Positions 1 through 14,905 of a stretch of DNA of 22,154 bases are shown here, piece after piece (positions within the stretch are counted from its first letter, which is position 1; each line of letters opens with the position of its first letter). This stretch comes from Parachlorella kessleri (taxonomy: Eukaryota; Chlorophyta; Trebouxiophyceae; Chlorellales; Chlorellaceae). The DNA lies in assembly GCA_001598975.1 (NCBI GenBank), contig BBXU01000352.1, forward strand, positions 1 to 22,154, written 5' to 3'. Under the pieces are notes generated by a model. The model was not told the DNA's origin and ran no database searches. It worked only from the letters and a program-made list of their open reading frames with translations. Made by a program: the position numbers and the translations under genes.

Positions 1-22
1 CGCGCCTCTGCCAGCCTCTCAC

Positions 23-3000
23 CTGTTCCATCATCGGACCCAGACAGGAACCTGGTGGGGTCCTGCTTGGAGAAGTCCACGCTCCACACCCGGCGGGCAT
101 GCTCGTCAAAGTGTTGCAGCTCGGCGCCACCAGCACCCACGTCCCACAGCTGGATGAGGCCGTCATAATCAGCGGTGACGAGCCGGGACGCCACGTAGGC
201 GTTCCAGCTCACGCTGCTGAGCTTGCTGCGGGTGGCCATCTGAAGATGGGACACAGGAGCAGCAGGCAGCCCAGTTAGTCATCCATTTCGGGCGGTGGTG
301 GGAGTGAGGGTTGGCGAGATGGAGTCCAGTCCTTGCGCAGTACAAGCCCCCATCACAATTCCACGGCCAGAAGGTGCAAGTGTGGGCCAGCAGTGGAGCA
401 GGCCTTACCATACCTAGCTGAATGCCTTGCCAATGATTCACCTGGATGCCAGCATGCCAACCCCAAGCCTTGGCAATACGTCCTATCTGACGGTACTTAC
501 ACCATAGCAGGGCCACAACTCAAGCCAGGCAGCATGTATTCCAAACACGGCCTCACAAATCACACGGGTTGCGCAGGTAAGCTAGCATCACCTGCAGCAC
601 AGGAAAGTGTAGCGCCCCCGGCTCTCCCGCCAGGCATGCGCCAAAGTCGAAGAGCTTGATGCGGCGCGAAACTCCCACGGTCGCAAACAGGCCGTCATCG
701 CGGTCAAACGCCACGCAGCAGGCCTGCATGGCCAAGGTCAAGGCATCGGCAGAGTACATGACAGCACGAGCACATGTTGCACAACTATAACTTCCTGCAC
801 AAGGACAACAAGTACCTGTACTCCTACATTCAACAAATGGCCTGTCTGGCAGCATCGTGCAGCATCCAGCTACTGACGCCCCTACAGTAAAACTCAGGTA
901 AACCCAGCGAGCCACTGCAAGGGCGTGTGCATGGTAGACAACTAAATCGAGTGCGCAGAAGCGGTCCCAACCGCGCCATCTCAACAGTAGAAAACATCAG
1001 GCCCCATCTCACTCAAGACAGTTGCAGTGCTCCCTACATGCAGGCTACCCACACTCACCATCTCCAGTGGTGACGCCATATCGCCACAGCGCAGCGTGGC
1101 CTTGACAGTCAAGCCACCACTCCGCGACACCACCTCCAACTCCTCGCCAAAAGAATCTATCTGTGCCGTGGACCAGCCTGCAGTAGGAAGGAACAACTGC
1201 TGTAGAAGCAGACAGACAGTGCTAAAATCACCACACCCATAGCAATATCCACCTTTCAACCCAGCAGAAATATGAGTAAGAGCACACGCACTGCAAACGG
1301 CAAGAGAGGTTGAGAGGCAATGGCGATCGATCATCAAGTAACCCCCAGCGTTGACATGTGTTGAAACACCCGTGCTAACAAGACTTTTCAAAATGAATCA
1401 CTGTCCAGTGGCAGTCGAGGGGGATACCACAGGCACTGACGCAGCCAACGTCACACCCAATGCCACATTCAGTTCTGCAGCCGCTCAAGCATGGTACGCA
1501 CCTCGCGCAGGCCGCCGTGCAAAGAAGAGGTCCTCCAAATGGGGCATCGCAGCGTCCAGCTTGGCTGCTGCCGCATCATCTATGCTAGCCGCTGGCCGCT
1601 GTTGGTGCAACTGCTCTAGCGGCGCTGCTAAGCCAGCCACCTCGCCCTGCGGAGATGCACTGCCTGCGCCGCTGGCTCCTGGCCCTCCTGCGAGGCGCTG
1701 GCGCTTGCTACGCGGCTCCTGTCCTGCTTGCTGCGCTTGCTGATCCTGCTGTGACGCGTGTAGGTGCACAATGTCTGCATCCACTGACTCCAGCTGGTTC
1801 TGCAAAACACGCGCCTCAGCCTGCTTCGACTCCTTCAGCAGCTGCAGGAAGTGCCGCAAACTCTCCCCATCAGCATCCGGTCCGGGGCCGCAGCTAGCTG
1901 CTGCAGAGCCAGCCGAGGCAGTGCCCTCCGCTGCAGGCCCTGCTGCTGGCGCCAGACCCTGCCCTTGCTGGTGCTGCTGCACTGCTAGACCTGAAGCAGC
2001 AGCTCTGCTGCCCGCCAGCGGCGCTGCAGGCTGCTGCTGCGACGCACAGCTGGGCATGGCATGCTGCTGCTGTTTCCTAGCGGCCCGCGACTGCCGCGCT
2101 TGCCAGCAGGGGAGAAGGGGCAGCAGACGGTAGACTTCCTGCAAAGGAAAGAAGCCAAGCAGCAGCAATCAGCACCTGCACACGCCACACCTTCCTGGCT
2201 ACAGCAAATGTACACGACACGAGCCATCGGACTACCACTACACAGGTACAGCGAAAGCTGTTCGGCCCAGCCCAATGTCTCAAGCGATCACTTCCCGGAC
2301 TACGCACCACATTCTCTAAATCCAACCTCCCTTCTGGCAGGCCCCCAAATCGCTACCACCTATCAGAGCCCTCACTTAATTGCTGTGCTCTAGCAAGGCT
2401 TTGACACAATATGGGCTAACAGGCCGAATGCGCACTGGCACAATTCCCGCCGCACCAGGCAAGCCGCTAATTTATAACGCCAAGGCCCTCCGTCAACATG
2501 ACTCATCAACCCGGTAAGCCTCGATTTCCATACTGACTTCCACACACAAAGAAAAACGCAGCGCAAGAATGTCCCACCTGCAGCTGGCCCGAGCGGACAA
2601 GCTGCGCCACCAGTGGCCGCTGCCGGGGGTCTGCCTGCAGAAGCGCCCGAACGAATGCGCGCAGGGGAGCCAGCTCCGGGCCTGCACCTGCCAGCTCAGT
2701 CGGCAGCATCCCCGCCGCAAGCGCCGCCAGCTGGGCGCAGCGCTCCTGCACCAGGGACATGACAGACGACAACGTGAGTCGGGAAGCGCAGTTCAGAATG
2801 CATACAGGGGGCTCCTGGTGACAAAAAGTGCACAGCCCCTTAAAAAGCGATCTTCACCTGACCTCGTGCTTGGATCTAAACTTTGCTTGCCAACACCAGC
2901 ACCAGAACACCACCAGACTGCTCCCATCCTCTCCTCTTCCCACACCTCACATAATCACCACCACCATCCATTCACCACGCACTCCTCCCAAGCTTACCTG

Positions 3001-4801
3001 CGTTGATGCGCATGGTAGGAACAGGTCCACGAATAGCACCCCCAAGGAGTACAAATCTGCCGCAAGTGTCACGCCACTGCTGCTACTACCAGCTGCTGCT
3101 CGACCTGCCCCTACCGCCTGCTGCCGCTCCTCAGGGGAGGCATACAGAGAGTCAAGCACCAGCTTGACATCGCCTGACAGCCCTGCCTGCTGCTGCTGCT
3201 GTGGCTGTACGGAGGAAGGGTAAGGCGGCTCCACTGCTCGCAAGCCCTGCGGGGTAATGCCTAGGGAGTAGGGGCGCAGCCGCAACAGCGGGGCGCCATG
3301 GCCGTGACAACTCTGTAGCAAAGCTACCGCCACCCCAAAAAGTTTGAGACGCTTTTCAAGGCTAGCAGGGCTGGCTATGAAGTCGCCCAACGGAAGCGCG
3401 GCTCCGCCCTGCGCTTGCGGCAGAGCAGCCATGGCCGTGGCAACATGTTGTTGCTGCTGCGCTTGCTGCTGAGCCTGTAACTGCTGGGCCGCCGGCTGAC
3501 TTGACAAGGCTGTCACAGGAACGGCCACAGGAGTCGCCACCTGCGGCGCTGCCAACAGCTGGTCGGCCGGGACGTTGCAGGGTGCTGCCTTCAGGATAAC
3601 CTCAGCAGCAGCTGGGGCAGGGTCAACTGAGCAAGGCTCTACTACATGCAGCAAAGGCTCTGCATCAGACAGGGCTTCCGCCGCAGTTGGTCCGCTAAGG
3701 TTGAACGTTCGCTGACCATGCTCTGCAGCAGCTGCTGGCGCCAAGACCGCAAGAGCCTCTGCCGCCTGCTGTGCTCCAGGTTGGACTTGCGGCACTGTTG
3801 CTGCGCTAGCTAACTGTTTCCGCCAAACGTGCTGCCAAATATGCTGCAGCTCCTTCTTGGTGACGGGCTTCACGAGATACTCGTCAGCTCCGCCTTGCAC
3901 ACACTGCAGCACTGTCTCGTCCTGCTCGATCGACGACATCACTGCAGCAGAGGTCACACTCCAGCCGGTTACAGCAAGCACAGTAGCTTACCGAGAAGTA
4001 AAAGAAACATGAAACATGCCAGCAAATACAAAGAAAAACATGTAGGCACTGACAATGTTGGTATCATATATATATTCTGCTCAGCGCTGTTGGCCCGGCC
4101 CCCGCCCCCCCGAGCAAACCAGCACTCACTTATCACAGGAACTGAGCGGAACGAGTCGTCCTGCTTGACCAGTTGAAGCAGCTCTATTCCATTTACTTCT
4201 GGCATGCAAATATCCTGCACCACAGCAAAAGTCATAGTAAGGCTCCAGCATACTGACTGGGTGACCTTGATCCAGCCCGACCACAAACCATACTGTATAG
4301 CTTAACACTTGTAAGCTCTACGAGTGCGAACCAGGGCCAGCTAACACAACGTCTTAAACATGCTGTGGAGCCCAAACCAGGACGTCAACGGCAAGTTACC
4401 TACCGTGAGCACAAGCTGGAAAGTGCCATGGGGACTCTTCCGCAGTAACTCCATTGCCTCAGCCCCATTCTCAGCTGTGGTGACTGCACACAGTCAAAAC
4501 ACATACCTCTCTTATGACCTGTCTGTGGCCAGGCCTGTACGAGAACTTATGTGGCTCTCAGCTTCACCAGCTCCTTCTCTAGTTGCAGGACTCCCTCTCA
4601 CCTTGATAATTGCATTTCCGAAGCAGGTTGCCTACGACTGTCCTGCTCAGCCGCTCGTCGTCCACTAACAGGACATGGAGCTGCCCTGGCTGAAAGCCAC
4701 TCGCTCGGCCAGGAGGCGCTACCTTTGCCCGGATATCCCCAAGAGGGCCTGTCCGACCGGCAGCGCCCTCTAAGGCCATAGTAGGAGGGCCTTCCCTAGC
4801 G
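23..4801 (-). CDS. SPA/COP1-family WD40 protein with an N-terminal response-regulator receiver domain (3' end outside window)
   Basis: SPA proteins are cofactors of the nuclear COP1 ubiquitin ligase in light signalling. Exons in gene order: 4801-4602, 4483-4404, 4214-4130, 3941-2998, 2745-2578, 2138-1502, 1177-1059, 723-592, 239-23; all reading phases agree and give 853 residues from the ATG at 4779. Residues 33-156 form a full receiver: acidic pair D40/D41, phospho-acceptor D87 in DICMP, S117 after PVIMM, K139 in LVKP, ending in the PRR-like ELQHIWQHVWRK. After a Gln/Ala-rich linker, about 293-485 match the SPA kinase-like region (YASPEE, LAADLYSLGVLFVDLF) without visible catalytic HRD/DFG motifs. 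A coiled coil begins near 577 (LRHFLQLLKESKQ), a basic PRSKRQR lies at about 627-633, and WD40 blades run from about 735 (VAFDRDDGLFATVGV, YDGLIQLWD, VWSVDFS). No RING finger is seen, so SPA fits better than COP1. ATG 4779 is probably internal: a pyrimidine-rich acceptor precedes 4801 in an open frame. Remaining WD40 blades lie outside the window. Confidence 0.85.
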
Positions 4802-4923
4802 CTGTGTTGAGGAAGAGGCCAGGTAGAAGATATAGGATAGGACGAAAATATCTAACGCAGAAACGTACGCAAGAGTGCGGAGCCAGAGGGACTTGTCATC
4901 CGACTGGCACCACCACCACACAC

Positions 4924-6000
4924 CTTGAGATCTTCTCTGGCAAACCCAGCTCCCGCGCTATTTTCGTCGCGTCCACCCAACCATGTGGTGCCTTCCCCTG
5001 ACCAAATGGCTGACGCTACTGTTTGAAGAGGCCGTCGGCAGGGAGGCGGACAGGGAGGCCTGTCATGGTGCAGCCTGCCACACTATCACCTTGTGGACCC
5101 CGAAGCAGCAAATAAGCAGCACTCTGCTAGTGCCTGCTTTGCTTACTGGTCTAAGAAACCAAAACGCAACGTAAACCCAGTCCTGGAGCTCCTCCTTGGT
5201 ACTGGACAACCAGCAGGGGTACATGCAGCAGAACAGCAGGAACGTCGCTTCTGGGGTGTGGGACAAGCAACACGTTGATCTTGGGTGGGCCGTTCAGCGC
5301 TGCAGGCCATGCACTGGTAGGTTCTCAACCCGTGAGTGGCTCGTATTGCAACAGTAGCTTGGGCACAGGTATTACCCAGCTTGGCTGAATCTTGTCACCA
5401 GCTTGTCACGATTTAATCCGAGCAGAGCCTCTACGTGCACTGGGCGGGCCGGCTTTGTGTACACCTTTGTGTGCACCGGGATCGCCCATCAGGTTTGGAC
5501 TGCCCGGGCGTCAAGGCTCCTAGGGAAGGCTGACAGCATACCCCCCTAGCACTGCTTTGTAGCACCAGCCCCCGTCCTATCTTACTCTTAGTGTCTGTTA
5601 CTGCCGACCCTAGCTAGAGCTGCATTGGTGGACCCCATGTACCTAGACAATGCGAAGCAGAATACCAGCCAAGCCAACGCAGGAGGCATGTTCGTTAAGT
5701 TTGAGCTATAGCTGTTGCTGTCCAGCCTATGCGGTGGACTTCAACTGCAGGGGGTGGGACACAAACAAGCTTAAGGTGTATTTGACCAAGTAGCGGGGAC
5801 CCTGCACCCCTCGTTAGGAGACATGTGCCTTGCCAGTGTCCACCTGAGCCGCACAGCTTTATCATGTGCACCGGTTTGTTCATGTCACCCTTTACAGTTA
5901 CCTGACAGCCTCCCAGCAACTGTTCCTCAGTATACCCTGCTAGGGCTTGCACCACGGGTTAGAATCAAAGGCCAACAAGTGTAGGATCACGGCCCATCCT
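4924..6000 (-). CDS. Candidate 5' exons of the SPA-fusion gene, encoding a PAS-like domain (with an apparent 1-nt frameshift)
   Basis: Four candidate exons join in compatible phase to the exon ending at 4801: 6000-5902, 5428-5376, 5201-5090 and 4997-4924. The first acceptor has a strong pyrimidine tract (cacctcctttag) and donors include CAG|GTAACT and AG|GTGTGT. The joined peptide reads like a PAS fold: VILHLLAFDSNP, then VVQALAGYTEEQLLGG, then CQALLGLNRDKLV, then WVYVAFWFLRPVSKAG and RVLLICCFGV. The GY-x-x-E-E-x-x-G core and the closing beta strands are typical of PAS/LOV domains, and the Cys after GG aligns with the LOV adduct Cys, although the flanking NCRFLQ residues are not kept. DSNP and VVQALAGY are in different frames, separated by one missing base at the CCC of 5958-5956. 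The last exon (GWVDATKIARELGL) is not recognised. No initiator exon was identified. This is inference from splice grammar and remembered motifs; a decayed or chance reading is possible. Confidence 0.45.
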
Positions 6001-6046
6001 CTAAAGGAGGTGCCAAACCCCTGGCCAACTTGGGGGAGATGGCCGA

Positions 6047-6072
6047 CCGAACATGAGTCCGAACATGAGTCA
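6047..6072. promoter_or_regulatory. 12-bp tandem repeat ending in a TGAGTCA motif upstream of RPT5
   Basis: CCGAACATGAGT occurs twice in direct tandem (6047-6058, 6059-6070). The second copy runs into CA, creating TGAGTCA, the consensus bound by GCN4/AP-1-like bZIP factors. It lies about 105-130 bp before the RPT5 ATG and in the divergent spacer. A regulatory role is inferred from position only. Confidence 0.3.
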
Positions 6073-6175
6073 TGGCGCCCTGCTGGGCATGCTCATTGCT
6101 TTGGGAAACTTGCCAGGGAACAAGGGCCATTCATGCAACATTTAGAGTAGAGGACTTTGAAGGAGCCTTCCCATC

Positions 6176-10515
<4,340 letters not shown>

Positions 10516-11049
10516 CGGAAGCAGCACTTGCTTGGCTGGGAGGCAATGGCATGCTGTGTCGAGTGAGCACCATGGGTTCAGCGGTGGTTCTTAAGAGTGC
10601 GCTGTTGTGTCCTCAAACTGGGTTCTCAAGAAGAAGGCTGTGAGAGGAAGGCATCAGAGCAGCTCAATCCTCGTGGCTACCTCACGAGCAGGGCCACAGG
10701 TGTGCTGCACAGTATTGCCTTGTGGCTGGCCGCTAGACTGCCTGGAAGTAGTGGAACTGTTGCAACATCACTCAGGAGGACCATGCCTCGCATATCCAGG
10801 TAACAGACAAGCTTACGGAGGCCGGTGTACCAGCAGACCAATTGATTCAATTCTAGGTTATTGGCAATAGCCTGTCGGCACAGAGCCTTGCCACAAAACT
10901 CACTGGATCAGACCGCAGGCTAGACACATAAAGCCTACCTGCACCCAGCGCTGACAGTCCAGTTCATCCCTGCCCTGTTTGCAGTGCCTGCCACCAACAA
11001 CAAAAAGAGCAGGGAAACAGGGGCTTGTGCAAAGCCCCACACCATATCT

Positions 11050-11054
11050 TGTAA
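11050..11054 (+). terminator. TGTAA polyadenylation signal, RPT5
   Basis: First TGTAA downstream of the RPT5 stop (535 nt). TGTAA is the usual poly(A) signal of Chlamydomonas-type algae; using it here assumes the same lineage. Confidence 0.4.
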
Positions 11055-11244
11055 CCGGCCCTAGACGGTACTCAAACAAGGTTAAACTACATGCCGCTGA
11101 TCACATACGGCACACACTGACAGCAGTCCCCAAAGCTGTGGCCAGGAAACTTCGAATTTCAAGTTCAGTGGGGACACTCACCAATCGCGTTTGTGCCTCA
11201 CATTCACATACAGGCCACCTTGCGGCGGCCAGTCCGACTTGACC

Positions 11245-11249
11245 TTACA
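11245..11249 (-). terminator. TGTAA polyadenylation signal, Lifeguard gene
   Basis: Reads TGTAA on the minus strand, about 160 nt after the TAA stop at 11411-11409. This distance is normal for a chlorophycean 3' UTR. Confidence 0.45.
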
Positions 11250-11408
11250 CTGCAATTTATCTAAGAGAAAACTTGGACGGCAGCAGCTCACACGCCAGGC
11301 CTCAGGCGTTACCCATGCTAGCTAGTCCGTGCTTGCTGGGCCACTGCAAGCCATGGCGGCCATTAATACAACTCTGTGGCCGTCAACAGTCTTCCGCCTG
11401 ATCCACCC

Positions 11409-14400
11409 TTAGTTGCTTGCAATGCTGGTGATAGAAAGAATCATAAGGAATATGTTAATGATATCCATGTAGATCTGCAGCACAAAAGACGCACGTCAGG
11501 GGGTGCAGGCCTACTCGGTCAAAATCTGAAGTGCTCAAGACCGCAAGCGTGAGCTCTGCACGAGCCAGCCCCATCCCACTACCTACCTACCCACTCGCCT
11601 GTTCCCCACACATGGCATGGGTACCCGCGTCACCCCACCCTACTCACCTTTACAACAGACCAAGAAGCAGAGGCCTGGTAGGCAACCGCAAAGCAGCTCG
11701 CAACAGGCCTGCCACTATCAACAACACCGACAGTGTGACCGCAAGAAGATAGAGTGACTGCAGCTGCTGTGCCCTACCTGGACTGAGGCAAAGACGTACT
11801 CATCAGGGCTGATCTCATACTGCTTGCCGCCGATCACCAGCTGCAACAGACAACACGGGCGCTCAACAAGCAAGCAGAGACACCTTCTGAGACTTGACCT
11901 CCAACGCCCCAGGCAAGATGTACAGCAGGTGACCTGCAGATAGGCGGGGTCACAGACACCACCCCACCCCTACCACCACACACACACACCACCAAACGAT
12001 GGACCCCAGAGCGTGCCGCCGCAGGATACCGCCTCAAGAGAGCAGTTTCTACGATAGCACACGACCACAAGACAGCCCCCCGTAGGCCGCCAGCTCACCT
12101 GTATGTCGTACAGGAGGAAAGCCGAAAACAGCAGTGCACCGATGCAGCTAATGACCAGGTACCACCATTTGTTGGCTGCACAGCAAGGGAGGCCACCAAG
12201 GAGGAGAGGTAAGAGGCATGCTGCCCTGACCAGCCAACAAGCCCTGCCACACACACGCAGGGGGCACATAACCCCCTACATGCACCAGCGCATAGTACTG
12301 AGGCTGGTTCGTCCTAGTTGCTAGACAGCGCAGCATGTGAAAGAGGGCTGCATCCAAGATGGACTGGCAGAGAGAAGCGCGGAACGGGGCTCCTCTCCTT
12401 GCCAGCAGCCCACAGCCCCACGGCAACAATTGCAGGGTCATGGGGGGCCTCACCATAGAAGAAGCCAAGCAGAATTGTGATCAGAATCTGCAACAGGGCA
12501 TTCCAAACAGGGCGAAGTCATGACGAGCCGTAGCATTTGAGCGCCAGGATGGACAACGCCACAGCCAAGGTGCTGGCCACACGCCCACACACGTCTTGCA
12601 TGGAGATTTCATGCTACCTCCTGGCCCTCTCTCGTACCTACTGTCCTGCCCCTGCAAACTGGTGGGCCAAACACACAATGCAACAAGATGCAGGCGGTTG
12701 GCGCAAACCTATCAATCAACCTGGACATTGGAAAGGCTTTCGCCACTTTTCAGTCTTCCAAAAGAGCCACGCCCAGAGGTCGAGGCACCCCACACTGCCA
12801 GTCTGAGACTCACCGCGATGAAAAACATCATGCTCGCCGCCCCCAGGATGTGGCCGCGCTTGGTCATATCGAACGGCATCACGCACGCCAAGAAGGTAAC
12901 CCCCGCAACCACGCCCGCCGTTGTGCAAAAGGCAATCAGGACAATCTGCGCACGCCAATTGGGCACACAGGCACACTGGGTCGCCCAGGCACCAGCTCTT
13001 CCATGCAGCGTAGCCCATTGAGCCTTGTCACTGCACCCTGGACATGGCCAGCCATATCCCTGCTGGTCATGCAATCAGGGAACCCTTGCGCTGGGTAGGC
13101 TACCACTGACAGATGCCACGCTGCCAAGCAACCTCATGCACAGCAGCAGGCAGCAGGGTGTGTGAGCCCTGCTTGGCCAGTGCCGAAAGAGTATCGAGAA
13201 CCCCCCACCGGCCCGCACCTGGACATCACCGTAGGCGCACACAGCGCCCACAAGCACGCTCATGACGGCTGTGAACCCAAAGAGCGCCAGGAGGTTGTAG
13301 GGGTGCCGCCGGCGCAGCGTGGTGGAGCAGGACAGCGCGATGATGGCAACCAGCGCCAGCGCCCAGGCCGCCCAGAAGACCCACTGACCCTGGCTGCCCG
13401 ACACGTAATGCTTGACGGGCTTGACAAACCTGATGGGGGGAAATTGAACTCGGGTTGTTTGCGGCTATTGTAACATTAACCTTCCCTCCCAACCAACCCT
13501 AACCTAACCTAACCAACCTAAACCTGGTAACCTTCAAACCCTAACCCTACAGCTGTTGGAGCAGGGGCCAGCCCGCATAATAGCGGCAATGCACAGCACT
13601 TCGGCAACAGTTTTTACCGAAGGGGAGGGGTACAGCAATGCACTGCGCTGCAACTGCCACCACCGCGCTTCCACCTCGCTGAATGCGGCACAACCAGGGC
13701 TCCACCATGTGCATGCAGTGCTCAGTAAGGGAGGCAGAAGGGCATGCTAGGAGCAATGCAAGTGTCAGCGGGCATCGGTTCAGCAACTTGGCGCCAGATT
13801 TGCCTGCTGTCGCCCCACTTCCACGGGGCTAACCTCGTCCTTTAACTAATTTCAAAGCAACTCACATGAACACGCAGGCCACGCCGGTCGTGATGGCAAT
13901 CTGCAGCGCCACCAGCAGGAACACCTTGCGCACAAACGCAGTGCGCACCGCCCGCTCGGCAAAGCTGCCGGCCGCGGCGGCAGCTGCAGCCGCCTCTGGG
14001 TCATACCCTGCTTAGGAAGGAGCAGCACTGTACTGGTGTCAAAGGTACTGACAAGTGCAAAGGCTGGTGGTATACATAGCCGCTGCCCCACTGGCCGTCC
14101 CTGCTGGGGCCGGCCGTGCCCAGTGGATTCAGCTAACTCGCAGAACGTGGTCCCAAAGGTATCCACCGCAGCTGGGAGGGACACCTTGCCACAACAGCAG
14201 CCATGGGCTGAGACATGGACTTCCTGCATGGCCGCCGCCAAGCTGGCTGCCAGCACCTGCCTTGGTAGGCAAGGCAAGCCTTGTGCAGGCAGCCCGGCAG
14301 CACGGGTCCTCATCAACAGTAAGCATCCCTTGGGTACCCATACCCAATGCATTGCCCACACCGGCAGCTCCTGAGTGCACGCGCTCAACATACACACTCC

Positions 14401-14905
14401 GGCAAGTGTCAGATAAAGAGTAGATGCTTACCCTGGTTCTGTGGCCGCCCGCCAGGTGGCTTGTACTGCTGGTATTGCTGCTGTCCGTACTGCGGCTGCT
14501 GTGTGTTGAAGGCTGCTGGTGGCGGTTGCTGATAGTAACCCTGCTGCTGAGGTGGGGGGTAGGGGTACTGCTGCCGGGGTGGGTATGCGTAGGTGCCTGG
14601 TGTCGGTTGGGGTGGGTACTGGAGAGGAGGCTGCGGCGGGTACCCTGCAACAGAGACACCGTGGCGCACCAAACGTGCCACACGTTGCAAACTTTCAGCA
14701 GAGAAGGACTGTCTTGCCTGGTGGGTTCTCATGCAGGCAGCATTGAGAGCGGGAGTGTGGGGGGTAAGGGTGGGGGAGCATGGCTTTGCCAAGGGAAGTG
14801 TATGGGCTGGCCCCTGCCCGTAGAGCTTCGCTGCCGAACAGACGTACCTGCAGGCGGAGGATATGCCGGCTGTGCGGAGCCTGCTCCCCTATCCTCTGCT
14901 CCCAT
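11409..14905 (-). CDS. Lifeguard / BAX inhibitor-1 family (TMBIM) seven-helix membrane protein
   Basis: TMBIM proteins sit in ER, Golgi or vacuolar membranes, act as pH-sensitive calcium-leak channels and restrain cell death. Exons in gene order: 14905-14848, 14644-14432, 14007-13866, 13429-13219, 12945-12814, 12487-12454, 12175-12099, 11840-11778, 11474-11409; 996 nt, 331 aa, all phases consistent. Residues 13-90 are Pro/Tyr/Gln-rich (YPPQP, QQGYYQQPPP), as in GRINA-type Lifeguards. Then come about seven hydrophobic helices, with signature stretches AFVRKVFLLVALQIAITTG, PYNLLALFGFTAVMSVLVG, HILGAASMMFFIA and KWWYLVISCIGALLFSAFLL, and the acidic pair D287 (LLYDIQ) and D314 (YMDIIN) that forms the pH-sensing di-aspartyl latch in bacterial YetJ. 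It ends SITSIASN. The ATG opens a short Pro-rich exon and is the first in frame. Family assignment is firm; cellular role is inferred. Confidence 0.92.
13471..13550. repeat. Interstitial telomere-like CCCTAA repeats in a Lifeguard intron
   Basis: Degenerate units AACCCT, AACCTAACCT, AAACCT and CCCTAACCCTA fill about 80 bases of intron 3 (13430-13865). On the gene's sense strand they read TTAGGG-like. They sit inside a gene flanked by exons on both sides, so this is not a chromosome end. Confidence 0.7.

Larger units (their letters stand above)
4802..6175. other. Head-to-head region between the SPA-fusion gene and RPT5
   Basis: This 1.37-kb stretch holds the candidate PAS exons of the minus-strand gene and, in its last 175 bases, the only space left for a shared divergent promoter. 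That part carries a perfect 12-bp tandem repeat and a TGAGTCA palindrome-like site at 6066-6072. No TATA box was convincing. Short plus-strand ORFs here show no recognisable protein. Confidence 0.5.
10516..11408. other. Convergent spacer holding the 3' UTRs of RPT5 and the Lifeguard gene
   Basis: No coding region was recognised in these 893 bases. The first plus-strand TGTAA after the RPT5 stop is at 11050-11054, and a minus-strand TGTAA lies at 11249-11245, so the two transcripts would end without overlapping. Short ORFs in this stretch look like noise. Confidence 0.6.

Noticed and set aside
1771..2133. Cys-rich plus-strand open frame of 120 aa
   Set aside because: It is antisense to the Gln/Ala-rich linker of the SPA-type protein. 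GCTGC-type codons read backwards give Cys and Ala runs.
5902..5934. Photoactive LOV domain call from the aligned cysteine
   Set aside because: Only the Cys and the final Gly of the NCRFLQG motif are kept; Asn, Arg and Gln that hold the flavin are missing, so PAS-like is as far as the sequence allows.
6009..6017. GGTGCCAAA, one mismatch from the yeast proteasome PACE element
   Set aside because: Rpn4/PACE control is fungal, the match is imperfect and the site overlaps the pyrimidine tract of a candidate exon on the other strand.
13471..13550. Possible chromosome end
   Set aside because: The repeats are degenerate and flanked on both sides by exons of one gene, so they are interstitial.
13852..14397. 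181-aa minus-strand open frame
   Set aside because: It overlaps Lifeguard exon 13866-14007 in another frame and shows no family features.
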